DNA of 64,000 nucleotides. Source: Stenomitos frigidus ULC18. GTDB taxonomy: Bacteria; Cyanobacteriota; Cyanobacteriia; Leptolyngbyales; Leptolyngbyaceae. A program made the translations under genes and the position numbers. Within the stretch, counting starts at the first letter, position 1. Each line of letters begins with the position of its first letter. Location: assembly GCF_003003795.1 (NCBI RefSeq), contig NZ_PVWK01000052.1:1-64000 (forward strand), in the 5' to 3' direction. Under the pieces are notes generated by a model. That model was not told where the DNA came from and did no database searches. It was given only the letters and a program-made list of their open reading frames with translations. Positions 38,379 through 48,438 of the stretch are shown piece after piece.

Positions 38379-40862
38379 CTAGAATCTCTGACCAAAGCCA
38401 AACTGAAAGCGACTATCGCCTTGGTCGCTGACGCCAAAGTCAGCACGAATAATACCAAAGGGAGAGTTCACTCGCAACCCCACACCAAACCCAGCACCCG
38501 TTCCAGGTTTACCTCGCTGTACGCCTGGTTCGCCTAACACCTCATCGCTGGTGCCCAAGTCAGTCGCAAAATCGGCAAAGACGACACCACCGATAAAACG
38601 GTAGATCGGAAAGCGATATTCAGCGGAGGCCAGGAAGTAACTGCGGCTGGTCGCCACATCGCCCGCGCCATAGCCCCGTACTGAATTAGGACCACCCAGC
38701 ACAAACGCGTTGTAGGGAGGTAGATCGCCGATCGTGGTACCACCTTGCAAATTAAAGGCAACGACTTGCGGCTGTTGCGCATCCGCATTGGGTTTGATCA
38801 AACTAACCGGAATGAAGGTAGCGTAGTTTGCCTGCAAGCGATTGCCGAAGATTTCGCCACGACCGATCGGAATGGACTGTTCGGTACTAAGGGTCACCAG
38901 CGAACCACGGCTGGGATTGACCACATTGTCGCGTAAGTCCTGAATCGCTGTGAAAGAGAGGGTTGTCAGGTCATCAATGCCCGTACCGCTAAGGGTGAGG
39001 GGATTACCTCTACGATCGATCGCAAAAATGTTGCCATCGCGATCGCGCAGACTCACGTTGGTATAGTTCAGTCCCAGTGTTCCTTTCCAGGTAGGCCCCA
39101 GCGGTTTGGTCGCACTAATACCGCCGCCAATTTTCCGTTCTCGGACACGACTACCATTGGACAGCTTGATGTCATCGTCAAACACGGAAGACAGCCCCTG
39201 ACGCCGAAAGACATACGCACCATAACCAGGCGTATTGGGGTCTGTATCGCGGTAGGGGCTATCGAAACGGGCATCAAACTGCGTATCTAACGTTCCAGGC
39301 TGCACATTGGCACTAAACCGCTGCCCCAGTCCGCCAAAGTTATTATCTTGAAAATTGATCGACGCGAAAAGCCCTTGCTGGTCGTTATAACCACCGCTAA
39401 AATTGACCCGTCGCGCCGACCCTTCCACGACGTTGTAAATAACCGCAACGCGACGAGCATCGCCCTCAAACGAAAGCGTCGCACTATCAAAAATGCCCAA
39501 TTCGCTCAGTCGTCGTAAATCGGCACGGGCATCCTCTTCGCGGAATACTTGCCCTGGTTGCAGCTTAATCTGTCGCCGCAAGAAGACTGGCTGCGTACGC
39601 CCCTTAATGGGCTGCCCCTTGTCATCAACAGGCTTACCCTCTTTGTTGACAAAGCGCACTTGAACATCGCCGATATAGCCCTCAGCCACTTCAACTGTGA
39701 CAAGGCCTTCTCGTGTTGGTTGTAAGGTCAGCACTCGCGCTAACGTGTAGCCATTTTGGGCATACCACTCATTAATGCGCTTGACGCTGTCGTTGAGCAG
39801 GGTGGGTCTGACGGGGGCACCCAATTGTTCCCCAAAGAGCTGCTTCGCAACCTCCAGCGTGAGGGCCTGTGCTCCTGAGAGCTGGAGCGATCGCACCACG
39901 ATCGGTTCGACCTGAAACACGACGCTTAGGCCTTGAGGATTGGTACGGCTGCTCACACTGGCATTGGCAAACAGCCCAGTGCCTAAAAGATCCGCTACAT
40001 CTTGTTTGAGTTGGCTACCGCTGGTGCCACCGCCCGGTCTCGTTTTGATGGTGCTGCGAACGACTTGCTGTAGCTCTGCTTCAGCACCCACAACCTGCAC
40101 ATCCGTTGCTGTCACGACCAGATCGGGAGAGGCGATCGTGCCTGCAGGCGTACGTTGACTAGGAACAGGTGCTGCAGTAGGTTGGTTGGGCGTTGCAGTC
40201 GGTGCTGCTCGCAGTGGGGGCACCGTTACCTTGTCTGGAAATGTTTCTGGTGCTCTTGCTGGCAGCGCCTCTGGAGCCGTTTCGGGTGTGGTGGCTTGCT
40301 GAGACGGTACGACCCAAACCGGGGTATTGATAGAGGCAGGCGGCTCTGCTGGCTGGGCAGTCGATGGTGCGGTAGTTGATGGTGCGATAGTTGATGGCGC
40401 TGTGGTCGATGGTGCGGCAGTTGATGACAGGGGCGCACCAAAGTTGATGGCTGGCTGAGCAGACCCAATGGGTGGCTCAGTGCGGGGGCTTTCGTCTGGT
40501 GTAGAAGTCGGTGCAGTTGGCGCAGCTGGTGCTGTGGTTGGCGCCACGATCGGCTGGTAGTCCTGATAGTACTGCGTGCTGACCGTAGTGCTTTGAGCAT
40601 CCGTCACGGTTGCCTGCGAATGAGTCGGCGTTGCGGCCGTTGTCACCTGCGCGATCGCACCTTGCATCAGGTAGCTCGGCAAAGCGCTGGGCTGCCTTGC
40701 TCCCACTGCTGCCTTACTGCTGCTAGACGACGAGGGTTGAGCGCTGGCTGCTGCGCTGCTAGTGTAAACCCCTTCGCCAGCCGCGATCGCTGCTAGCGTG
40801 CAAGCTGCCAGTATCTGTAGGTGCGTTAACGTCACGTTGCGGATAACCGATAGAGCGTTCAA
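38379..40862 (-). CDS. bamA: BamA/Omp85-family outer-membrane assembly factor
   Basis: 827 residues. There is an N-terminal signal-like segment and a long Ala/Thr/Pro/Ser linker (about 50-235). POTRA domains follow (about 245-500: LVVTATDVQVVGAEAELQQVVRSTIKTRPGG, VEPIVVRSLQLSGAQALTLEVAKQLFG, VTVEVAEGYIGDVQVRF, ADLRRLSELGIFDSATLSFEG), then a 16-strand barrel with VRGYGAGD (the VRGF/Y substrate-loop motif) and a C-terminal strand ending in Phe (FQFGFGQRF). This is the cyanobacterial Omp85/Toc75 relative that folds barrel proteins into the outer membrane. The predicted start at 40862 is a TTG; a GTG 10 codons later is equally possible. It is convergent with the pentapeptide gene. Confidence 0.92.
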   Translation of the reverse strand: MNALSVIRNVTLTHLQILAACTLAAIAAGEGVYTSSAAASAQPSSSSSSKAAVGARQPSALPSYLMQGAIAQVTTAATPTHSQATVTDAQSTTVSTQYYQDYQPIVAPTTAPAAPTAPTSTPDESPRTEPPIGSAQPAINFGAPLSSTAAPSTTAPSTIAPSTTAPSTAQPAEPPASINTPVWVVPSQQATTPETAPEALPARAPETFPDKVTVPPLRAAPTATPNQPTAAPVPSQRTPAGTIASPDLVVTATDVQVVGAEAELQQVVRSTIKTRPGGGTSGSQLKQDVADLLGTGLFANASVSSRTNPQGLSVVFQVEPIVVRSLQLSGAQALTLEVAKQLFGEQLGAPVRPTLLNDSVKRINEWYAQNGYTLARVLTLQPTREGLVTVEVAEGYIGDVQVRFVNKEGKPVDDKGQPIKGRTQPVFLRRQIKLQPGQVFREEDARADLRRLSELGIFDSATLSFEGDARRVAVIYNVVEGSARRVNFSGGYNDQQGLFASINFQDNNFGGLGQRFSANVQPGTLDTQFDARFDSPYRDTDPNTPGYGAYVFRRQGLSSVFDDDIKLSNGSRVRERKIGGGISATKPLGPTWKGTLGLNYTNVSLRDRDGNIFAIDRRGNPLTLSGTGIDDLTTLSFTAIQDLRDNVVNPSRGSLVTLSTEQSIPIGRGEIFGNRLQANYATFIPVSLIKPNADAQQPQVVAFNLQGGTTIGDLPPYNAFVLGGPNSVRGYGAGDVATSRSYFLASAEYRFPIYRFIGGVVFADFATDLGTSDEVLGEPGVQRGKPGTGAGFGVGLRVNSPFGIIRADFGVSDQGDSRFQFGFGQRF

Positions 40863-41030
40863 ACCAGGTCAGAGACAAACAACCTCAGCGGCTAAAACCG
40901 CATTGCGATTGAGTAGACGATGGGTTGCCAGGTTGGCTCCTAACATTTTGCACGCTTGATCCACAATTTCTACGTTCTTTACAAAAGAAAGTAGAACCCC
41001 AACATCAGACAAAGCAGGTTCACTACCAGC

Positions 41031-41222
41031 TTAAATTGAGCGATTATACGCGACTGACGGTGACTGCGAAGCCTGAAACTGAGCCTTCGCGAACGCTAAA
41101 CTGCAAGAAAATGACGTATAGCCATTCAGTCGAATGAGCGAAATGATGTTCTCTTTGCATTCAATGACGCGATAAAAGGCACCATTCTCAGCAGTCAGAA
41201 TGTCTCCAAGATGAATGTCCAT
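41031..41222 (-). CDS. small hypothetical protein (63 aa)
   Basis: Begins MDIHLGDILTAENGAFYRVIECKENIISLIRLNGY from the ATG at 41222; the frame is open to a GTG at 41243. The N-terminal half looks like a small beta-barrel (KOW/SH3-like alternation) and reads like protein. The C-terminal half is less convincing. It lies alone between bamA and the membrane protein at 41562. Not recognised. Confidence 0.4.
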   Translation of the reverse strand: MDIHLGDILTAENGAFYRVIECKENIISLIRLNGYTSFSCSLAFAKAQFQASQSPSVAYNRSI

Positions 41223-41412
41223 ATCTTTCGTATGCGTTGCCACGAAGTCGTTACTGTCCTCAGTATTACTCGTTACAAAACAGCTACGCGATCGGTTTCG
41301 TGAAGAGTTGAACCCGCTCTGTAAACTCGATGTAATTTTTCATTGAAAGACGCGTGTTTGCCTTCAAACCACCTTTTGGGTTCTGCTGCCCTTTCTTTAG
41401 GGATTGCGGATT

Positions 41413-41534
41413 AAGGAGATTTCTAGCAAGCAAAATACCCGTAAGGGCAGGTTTGCTCACCAGGTTTAGAGGGCAAGACTCTGGCAAAACCTGCCCCTAC
41501 TCAACTGCAAAGGTTTCCTTGAAAAGCTTCCTTC
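41413..41534. repeat. MITE-like element, family 2, copy B
   Basis: Begins AAGGAGATTTCTAGCAAGC, contains AAGGGCAGGTTTGC facing GCAAAACCTGCCCCT, and ends near TTGAAAAGCTTCCTT. Shares ends and core with 5874-6000 and 51684-51818. It occupies most of the 318-bp gap before the membrane protein gene's 3' end. Confidence 0.75.
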
Positions 41535-41561
41535 AATTCGATGTCTCTTTAATTCTCATGC

Positions 41562-42878
41562 CTAAAGTCGCTCTTGATTGAGGCGACGTTGCCACTCGGC
41601 GTCAATTTTGGATGTTTGCTCTGCCTCTTGCTCCAGGAGATCTTGCTCTGTGGTGTAGGCCAGATCGTCTGTGCCAATGACGGTTTCATTGGCAAACTGT
41701 TGGGCGTAGGCAATTTTATCTTGCAGTTTAGCATCTGCCTGATTCAGTCGAACCGCTTCCTCTTGACGGGTTTCATTGCGGGCAGCAATCTTGCTATTGC
41801 GCCATTGAACCCAGAAGTAGCGCACCAGCGGTAAGGCTAAAAAGGCACTGCCATAACCCAGCAACACCCAATAAATCGACTGGACAAACGCCACTAAGCC
41901 ACCCAGAGCAATGGCAGCGGAACCACCAGCCAGCAGTTTGCCCAATGCCAATGCGCCAACAAAATTGACGCCACCCAGCGCGGCTGCCAGGATGAGCTGC
42001 CCAGAGCTAGCCTGACTAAACCGCCAGGGAAATTCCTGAAAGTAGGCTGCAACTGGCTTCGGTCGAGTTTGTGCTGCCGTTGCCTGCAACTCTGGAAAGT
42101 GGTAAACAATACCTCCGTCAGGGCTAACTTCAGGTTGACCGTTGAACCGAGTCAGCACTGGCAGCATGTATTCTTCATATTCCCGACTGTAGCCCTGTCC
42201 TAACTGGTCGAGATAGGGCGCAATCTGCTCAGCCACAACCGCCCCACGTTGATTGCGAATGACGGTGCCGATCGCCTGCCAGCGTCGTTCTTCCAGGTCA
42301 GCATTGGGGTTACCATCGCCAAACAAGAAGGAGAAAACTGCCTCCAGGAAGTTCATTTGAGGCTTGTCGTCATATTGTACGCGCGCGAGATCTTGTCGGC
42401 GCGGACGATCGTAGTAGTTGGGAGAGAAAAACCAGAAAAGATCGGGCCCTAACCAAAGATTAGGCATAAAGATGCCACCGCCACCCGAATCCTGTCGATC
42501 ATCTCCATCACGGCTTGAATTCATGGCTGTAATGATGACGACGATCGACAGCAAAATCAGCGCAATGGAAACCACCAGCACAATGCCAAAGGAGATGCGA
42601 ATCAGATAGAACAGAACTTTCCAAACCTTGTCCCACCATTCTTTGAATTGAATGCGCAAGTATTTGTTGCGCAACAGCGTTCGGAAATTGTCGGGAAATA
42701 AATAAACGACTTCGCCAGATTCTGCTACCTGGAGATGTCCACCTGCGTCAGAAGCAAGCGCCAGTAGCCCCTGCTGTGCCAAATTTACATTTAAGCCTGC
42801 TTGTGTAGCGATATCGCCGACAGTGACGCGATAGTTCAGACGCTCAACTGCCTGCATGATTTCGTGACTCGGAGCCAT
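41562..42878 (-). CDS. conserved cyanobacterial/plastid-type membrane protein of unknown function
   Basis: 438 residues from the ATG at 42878, which has AGAGGA upstream. A winged-helix-like N-terminus (MQAVERLNYRVTVGDIATQAGLNVNLAQQGLLALASDAGGHLQVAESGEVVYLFP) is followed by a membrane hairpin (LFYLIRISFGIVLVVSIALILLSIVVIITAM) and a WFFSPNYYDRPRR segment. A second winged-helix-like stretch comes next (about 205-275, GGIVYHFPEL), then further membrane helices and a charged coiled C-terminus (about 365-438). The layout resembles a family shared by cyanobacteria and plant plastids whose role is not settled. It is not in an operon. Calling it a DNA- or RNA-binding membrane regulator would be speculation. 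Confidence 0.7.
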   Translation of the reverse strand: MAPSHEIMQAVERLNYRVTVGDIATQAGLNVNLAQQGLLALASDAGGHLQVAESGEVVYLFPDNFRTLLRNKYLRIQFKEWWDKVWKVLFYLIRISFGIVLVVSIALILLSIVVIITAMNSSRDGDDRQDSGGGGIFMPNLWLGPDLFWFFSPNYYDRPRRQDLARVQYDDKPQMNFLEAVFSFLFGDGNPNADLEERRWQAIGTVIRNQRGAVVAEQIAPYLDQLGQGYSREYEEYMLPVLTRFNGQPEVSPDGGIVYHFPELQATAAQTRPKPVAAYFQEFPWRFSQASSGQLILAAALGGVNFVGALALGKLLAGGSAAIALGGLVAFVQSIYWVLLGYGSAFLALPLVRYFWVQWRNSKIAARNETRQEEAVRLNQADAKLQDKIAYAQQFANETVIGTDDLAYTTEQDLLEQEAEQTSKIDAEWQRRLNQERL

Positions 42879-43423
42879 CTTGGTTCCTCTGCAAAAGCAT
42901 TTCTCTCTCTAGTATAGAAGCTGTCTTTTGTCGTATGGGACGAATCATGCGCGATCGCGTCTTCGTGAGGCAACAGCGATCGCTTAAGTGGCGATAGAGC
43001 TTTGATGAGACGAGATGGTAACAACTGAGAAAGGCTCGGAGTGGATCAGTATCGCGATCGCCACCATTCATCGCCCGGCATGACAGATAACACCCTAAAA
43101 CGGCGGACTTAACCTGCAAAGATTCTGTTTAACCCCTCAAAATGAGGGTGTCATCCCTGCCATGTAATGGATAATTCTGGAAATGTGCGTGCTTATCCAA
43201 CAAATCCGACGTTGAATACATCGTTATGCGGCTCAAGTTTCTCTAGACAGAACTGTGAACCTAACAGCAAACGTCAGGCTTAAATCCACATGAGATAGAG
43301 TGACTTCTGAAGCACGATCGTAGCAACTAGTGCAGGGTGGCGGAAAAAACGAATCAGTTAATCGCAGGGCATGAGGGATAAGCTGAACAAGCAGCACTAC
43401 ATTCTTTTCCCTGGTTGACCCTG
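42879..43423. other. 545-bp gap upstream of the IS630-type remnant
   Basis: Contains several GCGATCGC sites and presumably the left end of the insertion sequence, but I could not find matching terminal inverted repeats. Small frames in this region overlap the pseudogene antisense and show no protein character. Confidence 0.45.
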
Positions 43424-44670
43424 ATGCCAACGCCCCATGCCCAGCCGATTCCTTTGTCATTACGACAAAAGGCGCTTTTGGAACAGATTGCCCGCCAAAC
43501 GACCAAACCGTATCGCTTAGTGCGGCGGGTGCAGGCACTTGGGCGCTGCCGAGGGGGAGAGCAACAGCGCCTTGGCGAAGCAACTGCACCTGAGTCGGAA
43601 CCAGGTGCAAGTATGGCGTGGTCGGTGGCAAGCCGCGAGCGAGTCATTGCTCGAAGCAGAGTGTGAAGCTAGCAGTGAGAGTCAATGAGGACAAAGGGTT
43701 GAGTCTATCTTGCAAGATGCGTTCCGGTCGGGCAGCAGTGTGAAATTTGCAGTGGAACAAATCGTGGCGATTGTCGCCTTAGCCTGCGAGTTGCCTGCTT
43801 CCAGTGGTCGTCCCATCAGCCACTGGAGTCCAGGGGCACTAGCAGCGGAAGCAGTCAAACGGGGCATTGTTGAGACGATTTCGCCCCGCAGTGTCGGGCG
43901 TTTTTTAAAAGGAAGTCGCCCTCCAACCGCATCGGGTCCGGTACTGGCTGAACAGTGACCCGGAAGACCCGGTGGCGTTTCGCGCCCAAGTCAAGGTCAT
44001 CTGTGACCTCTACGCCCAGGCTCCGGCGCTTTTAGCCACGGGGATTCATGTCATCAGTAGCGACGCGATGACGGGCATCCAAGCACTGGAGCGGGCTGAT
44101 CCAACGGCAACCGTGCAGATGGGACAAGTCGAACGCCAAGAGTATGAGTACATCCGCCACGGTACGCAAAGCTTGATTGCCAACTGGCAAGTGGCAACTG
44201 GCACGGTGCTCACCCCCTCTATGGCTGCCACGCGCAATGAAGCCGACTTCGCCGCTCATATCGCTCAGACGATTGTCACCGACCCTCAAGCTGGCTGGCT
44301 TGTGCTTCTCGACCAACTCAATACCCACAAGTCAGCCACGCTAGTGCGTCTGGTGGATCGCTTGTGTGATCTGAAACTCGACTTGGGGGAAAAGGAGCCA
44401 TCCGGCATTCTCCAGTCAATGCCCACACGCGCAGCCTTCTTGAGTGATCCAACCCACCGCATCCGCTTTGTTTATGTACCGAAACATTCTTCCTGGCTCA
44501 ATCAGATTGAGTGCTGGTTCAGTATTCTGGTGCGTCGTCTCCTCAAACGGGGCAATTTCACCTCGACCCATGATTTGCGCCAACAGGTGCTCGATTTTAT
44601 TGCCTACTTCAATCGCACCTTTGCCAAGCCCTTTAACTGGAAATTTAAGGGCTTTCCTGAACTCGATTAA
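43424..44670 (+). pseudogene. IS630-family transposase, broken by two frameshifts and a stop
   Basis: It can be read as one transposase if two +1 shifts are made, near 43540 (after RRVQAL, into AAEGESNSALAKQLHLSRNQVQVWRGRW) and near 43907 at a TTTTTTAAAAGG tract (after VGRFLK, into EVALQPHRVRYWLNSDPED), and one in-frame TGA at 43686-43688 is ignored. The 3' part (from 43972) is intact and carries the DDE triad: HVISSDAMTG, LDQLNTHKSA and WLNQIECWF. It has a helix-turn-helix N-terminus. The poly-T/A tract could be a programmed shift site, as in some IS630 elements, but the other lesions argue that the element is dead. Terminal repeats were not found. Confidence 0.88.
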
Positions 44671-44945
44671 GCTGCTCAGTTATTTCAGCCAGTCTGCACT
44701 AGCATCGGCACTTCAAGTTGAGATTGAACGATTAGCATCGCTGTCATGGTTGCAGAAGGCGTCGCTATGGGTAGCGCAATCAGCAACGTTCTGGAGGACC
44801 ATTGACACGGTGTATGGAGGTGTATCAGCGTTGCCAAAACGCAATCGTTGGGCAGGCGTAGATAACTTGATATGCAACCACGCTTGCCCAACTAATATTT
44901 GATTGTAAATTCACTTCTTGGAGCCTTTTCAGCTTCCTAGTCTTG

Positions 44946-46055
44946 TCATGCGGCTAGGGAAAGTGTCTCTACTTGCAGCAATTGCCCGATCGTCTTCACG
45001 AACGTACCCTGCTTAAAGTAGTTTTGATAGACACGGCGAGCGTTTTGGATAATGCGATCGGCCTCTTCTGGATGCTCCAAATAATAGCGACATGTTTCTT
45101 CGAGGTCGCTAAAGTCCCAACGGACTGGAACATAGGTCTCATGAGGAATGTAAATATTGGGCTGAGTATCCATATGATCCATTGACGGTTTGACGAGCAA
45201 ACAGCCATAACAGACCGCTTCATAATCTCGCCAGGTGGTTTCACCCCAGCCAAAGGGGCAAAAGGCAATGCGGGTTCGCTTGATTTCACGAAAATATTGC
45301 CGGCTTGAAATCACCCGTGCGCCAACATATTCGCCGCTTACGGCTAGATTATATTGATTTTCTAACGGCTGGAGGACATCGATCGCTGCTTTACGGTACA
45401 AACCATACCAATCGTTGGAGCCTTTCACGCCGTAAGACACACGGCAAAAAACATCAATGTCACGCTTTGAGGGCATTCTTAAACGTGAGAGGACAGTACC
45501 AAATAGCGGTTTTTGAAACCGTTCTAATAAGGTGACATTCCACCCCGTCTCAATGCGATCAGCGTAACCTGGAGGGATCTCTGAACCAATCTGCCAACCT
45601 TGAAGGTCATAGCCTAGCTCACGAGCCAGATAATCAGTAATTGCAGTGCCACCAAGCAAGCCATTTTGATACTGACTAATGTCCTTTAAACGCTGATACT
45701 TGAGCAAGCGATCGACATAAGGCAGCAGGTTGAAAAAGCTGCTTGCTACTTGATCCCACGGGTCGATAAAGATAATCTTACTCGTTGGATGAGTCGCCCT
45801 TAATTTGCTAATCACACGTTCCGCTTCAATGGGGCTTTCGTCCCATGCTGGACGAATAAAAAAAGCATCGATTCCATTGCCAAACGTTTGAATAACTTGT
45901 TCGATCTCAGCAAATGTGGAAGCGTTTTCATGGTGGAATGTGAGACCAAGATCGCGCTTAAGCTGTTGCCGAAATCCGAAAAAAGGGTATAGCTGAGCCG
46001 GTGAGATGAGATCACTCGTGTTAAATTTTGCGTTGCCGATAACCAGCGCTTTCAT
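44946..46055 (-). CDS. glycosyltransferase-like protein (CgeB/exostosin-type)
   Basis: 369 residues with two Rossmann-like halves. The N-terminal half (MKALVIGNAKFNTSDLISPAQLYPFFGFRQQLKRDLG; IDAFFIRPAWDESPIEAERVISKLRATHP; IIFIDPWDQVASSFF) precedes a C-terminal nucleotide-sugar-type half with RTRIAFCPFGWGETTWRDYEAVCYGCLLVKPSMDHMDTQPNIY and DFSDLEETCRYYLEHPEEADRIIQNARRVYQNYF. The E-A-V-x-x-G-C-L-L pattern is the donor-binding signature of GT-B enzymes. It is probably a cytoplasmic transferase for an exopolysaccharide or glycoconjugate. It stands alone between the dead IS and a 566-bp gap, and could be accessory DNA. Confidence 0.72.
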   Translation of the reverse strand: MKALVIGNAKFNTSDLISPAQLYPFFGFRQQLKRDLGLTFHHENASTFAEIEQVIQTFGNGIDAFFIRPAWDESPIEAERVISKLRATHPTSKIIFIDPWDQVASSFFNLLPYVDRLLKYQRLKDISQYQNGLLGGTAITDYLARELGYDLQGWQIGSEIPPGYADRIETGWNVTLLERFQKPLFGTVLSRLRMPSKRDIDVFCRVSYGVKGSNDWYGLYRKAAIDVLQPLENQYNLAVSGEYVGARVISSRQYFREIKRTRIAFCPFGWGETTWRDYEAVCYGCLLVKPSMDHMDTQPNIYIPHETYVPVRWDFSDLEETCRYYLEHPEEADRIIQNARRVYQNYFKQGTFVKTIGQLLQVETLSLAA

Positions 46056-46621
46056 AAGCTAAGTCAGGTAGGTCAAGAATTTTGGCAGTTTAGCGATGTT
46101 GAGCTGGAAAGCTCCGAATATTAACCATCCGTAAGGAACCTGAACGCTTGGCAACGCAGGCGTTTGGCTATGACTGCTTTCCTTGCCAAGGAAGCTACAG
46201 GCTTCTTTCTATTTGATGACACTCAGTATTGGAGAGTCGGCAGTCTTGGTTAAACAATTAACTCGCTTTTACCCCCTACGAATAAGGAAGTTTCCTAATG
46301 AGCGATCTGTATCAATAGAAACGGCAATTTACAAACTAATTTAAGCTTTGAAGCTCTTTGTTTAATGAGAAGCACCTTTGCTCTTACTAAAGATAAGAGT
46401 AATACTGATCTTTAAGGTAAACTTGTATTGAAGAATGGTGGGCGAATGAATAAGCTTTGGTAAAGCCTCGACATGGTAGGCTATGTGAGGCTTTGGGCAG
46501 AATGCTCAAAATTGCGATCAATGGGCGGAAGTGAGCGGAAGAAAATTAAGAAAATTCAACTGCTTCCGAAAGACATCGGTTATCCTTTGTGTCCTAGAGT
46601 ATCGTCGCTCCTGGCACAACT
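46056..46621. other. 566-bp divergent promoter gap
   Basis: AT-rich DNA between the glycosyltransferase-like gene and the FAD oxidoreductase. It holds one clear inverted repeat TTCCTTG-C-CAAGGAA (46179-46193). No RNA gene or frame recognised. Confidence 0.5.
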
Positions 46622-48199
46622 ATGACAGCCGCTACACAACCGCCTCGCTCCTACGATGTCATTTGCTTTGGTGATGAAGTGCCTGGTGTGCTGGCACTGG
46701 TTAGTGCTGCCAGGGAGTACCGTCGTTGTACAGGGAAGGCGTTACGCACCCTGCTGATGTTTAAGGGCAACTCCCAGGAGGGGGTTGGTGGTCATTTGGT
46801 GCGGGGAGGGTTGGCGTACCTCGATCGCTGCTCTTTATCAGCCGAAATCCGTCAGGCTTACGGTTTGCCAACCTTTGGTGCGCCATCTGCCATCTATCAG
46901 GAGTTTTTGCAACGGGCCGGTGTGACGCAAATTGGGCTTGACCCACGCAAAGCGGATGCGGCACTGCGAGCCATGCTGAGTGAGGTGGGTACCGATATCA
47001 TTAGCCGGGTGCAGCTTCAGTCGGTGCTACGGGATGGCGCAAAGTTAAAAGGTATTCAACTTACAACGGGTAGTGTTTTTCTGGGCAAGCAGTTTATCGA
47101 CTCTAGCGTCAATGCCGAACTTGCGCAGATAGCTAGCGTGAAGAAACTGCAAGGCTTTGCGACCTTTGGGTTGCCAGAATCGGAATTGCCCGTCACGCTG
47201 GTGTTCGAAAGCCAGGGCTTGACGATTCAGCGTTTGAAAGAGATTGAGCTGAACTACCTTAAGCGCTTTACGAACCCGAATGACGCCGAAGCACAAAAAT
47301 ATATCACGATCGCCGCTGGTTCTGATCCGGCATTGATCAACCAGATCCGCAAAAGCTTTGTGGATGAGAAGGGCAATCTCCGCACGATGTATGTGGGGCA
47401 AGATCACGTTGATATTCGCAGTCGCGCCTTGTCCGTGACGTATCACGCCTTCCGGGGCAAGAAGATGTTTTTAGCTGACAGTGGCGTGCTGATGGATCAG
47501 GCAAACATTGCTGTGCTACCTGGCGGTCGGCTGTCCTGGAATGCGCTGATGTTCTACGTGACGGGCTCTCAGGCAGAAGCACTGGCGCGAGGTGCGGCTA
47601 AACCAACGCCTGCGATGCTGGAGGAAATCGGCTTTGTGACCAAATGGTTGAAAAGTTTTGGCGCAACAGCAGTCAAGCCGGCTTCAGAGCTATACATCCG
47701 GCACGCGGGTAATGTGCAAGGTGTGGTAGAGCCCTTGAGCGGTGCCCAGATGCTGCTGGGTGGGGCTCCTGCAACGGATGCGATCGCGACCTTTGGCTAT
47801 TATCTGGATGTACGAGGCGGCATTACGGGCTTGGGCAAAAAGGCATCAGATAAGGGCATGAGCAGTATTTCCTTTCACCATCCACCGCTGTTTAATGTAG
47901 GCATTCGTCATGCGCTGATCCGATCGGTGCCTAATCTGGCTGTGGTCAGTCCAGCGTCGGGATTTGATGGTTACGCGTGTGCCGCTGGCAGAATTGTGGA
48001 ATTCAACACAGCGGTGGGTCATGGCGTGGGGATTGCTGTGGGGATTGCCTTATTTAGTAATCGCGATCTGGCCAGTATCACGAATGGTGAGGTGAGACAG
48101 GTGCTGGCAACAACAGGAAAACTGCCCCGCATTTATGGTCAAAGTTATGTGCTGGAAGCGACTCGCTTGCAGGATTTTGAGTCGATTATGATTGCTTGA
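46622..48199 (+). CDS. FAD-dependent oxidoreductase
   Basis: 525 residues. The N-terminal dinucleotide-binding region (YDVICFGDEVPGVLALVSAAREY, with GDEVPG in place of GxGxxG, and EGVGGHLVRGGLAYLDR) matches the FAD_oxidored group, where a conserved GG-x-G segment follows the first helix. A C-terminal FAD-contact motif is present (VVSPASGFDGYACAAGRIVEFNTAVGHGVGIAVGIAL). The substrate is unknown. The protein has no signal peptide. It is isolated, convergent with coaT, and separated from it by GC-rich hairpins. The first Gly of the dinucleotide motif being preceded by acidic DE is unusual but recurrent in this subgroup. Confidence 0.8.
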   Translation: MTAATQPPRSYDVICFGDEVPGVLALVSAAREYRRCTGKALRTLLMFKGNSQEGVGGHLVRGGLAYLDRCSLSAEIRQAYGLPTFGAPSAIYQEFLQRAGVTQIGLDPRKADAALRAMLSEVGTDIISRVQLQSVLRDGAKLKGIQLTTGSVFLGKQFIDSSVNAELAQIASVKKLQGFATFGLPESELPVTLVFESQGLTIQRLKEIELNYLKRFTNPNDAEAQKYITIAAGSDPALINQIRKSFVDEKGNLRTMYVGQDHVDIRSRALSVTYHAFRGKKMFLADSGVLMDQANIAVLPGGRLSWNALMFYVTGSQAEALARGAAKPTPAMLEEIGFVTKWLKSFGATAVKPASELYIRHAGNVQGVVEPLSGAQMLLGGAPATDAIATFGYYLDVRGGITGLGKKASDKGMSSISFHHPPLFNVGIRHALIRSVPNLAVVSPASGFDGYACAAGRIVEFNTAVGHGVGIAVGIALFSNRDLASITNGEVRQVLATTGKLPRIYGQSYVLEATRLQDFESIMIA

Positions 48200-48265
48200 T
48201 GGGATTGTCTGATCGGCATGGAGCCTGACCGTTCATAAAGCTCTGGGCTTCGTTGCTAGACCTGA

Positions 48266-48315
48266 CCGGGGGACTTCCCCCCGGCTCCCGCTATGTGGGG
48301 GCCTAACTCCCCCAC
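48266..48315. terminator. paired GC hairpins between convergent genes
   Basis: Two perfect 7-bp stems: CCGGGGG/CCCCCGG (48266-48284) and GTGGGGG/CCCCCAC (48295-48315). They lie between the FAD oxidoreductase stop and the coaT stop. No U-tract is seen; a bidirectional end or a mobile GC repeat are both possible. Confidence 0.5.
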
Positions 48316-48438
48316 GCCCCCCGAATCAGAGTTCTGGCGTGGGTAGCAATGATTAATCTGGAGGCGCAGGTAGGATAAGATTCTGTCCTTTTCAGTCGGG
48401 TGAAGTGGTCACTGATCTTCAAGGAGTGCTTGCGCAGT

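Noticed and set aside
43233-43647. Two antisense frames over the IS630 5' region
   Set aside because: They overlap the recognisable transposase N-terminus on the other strand.
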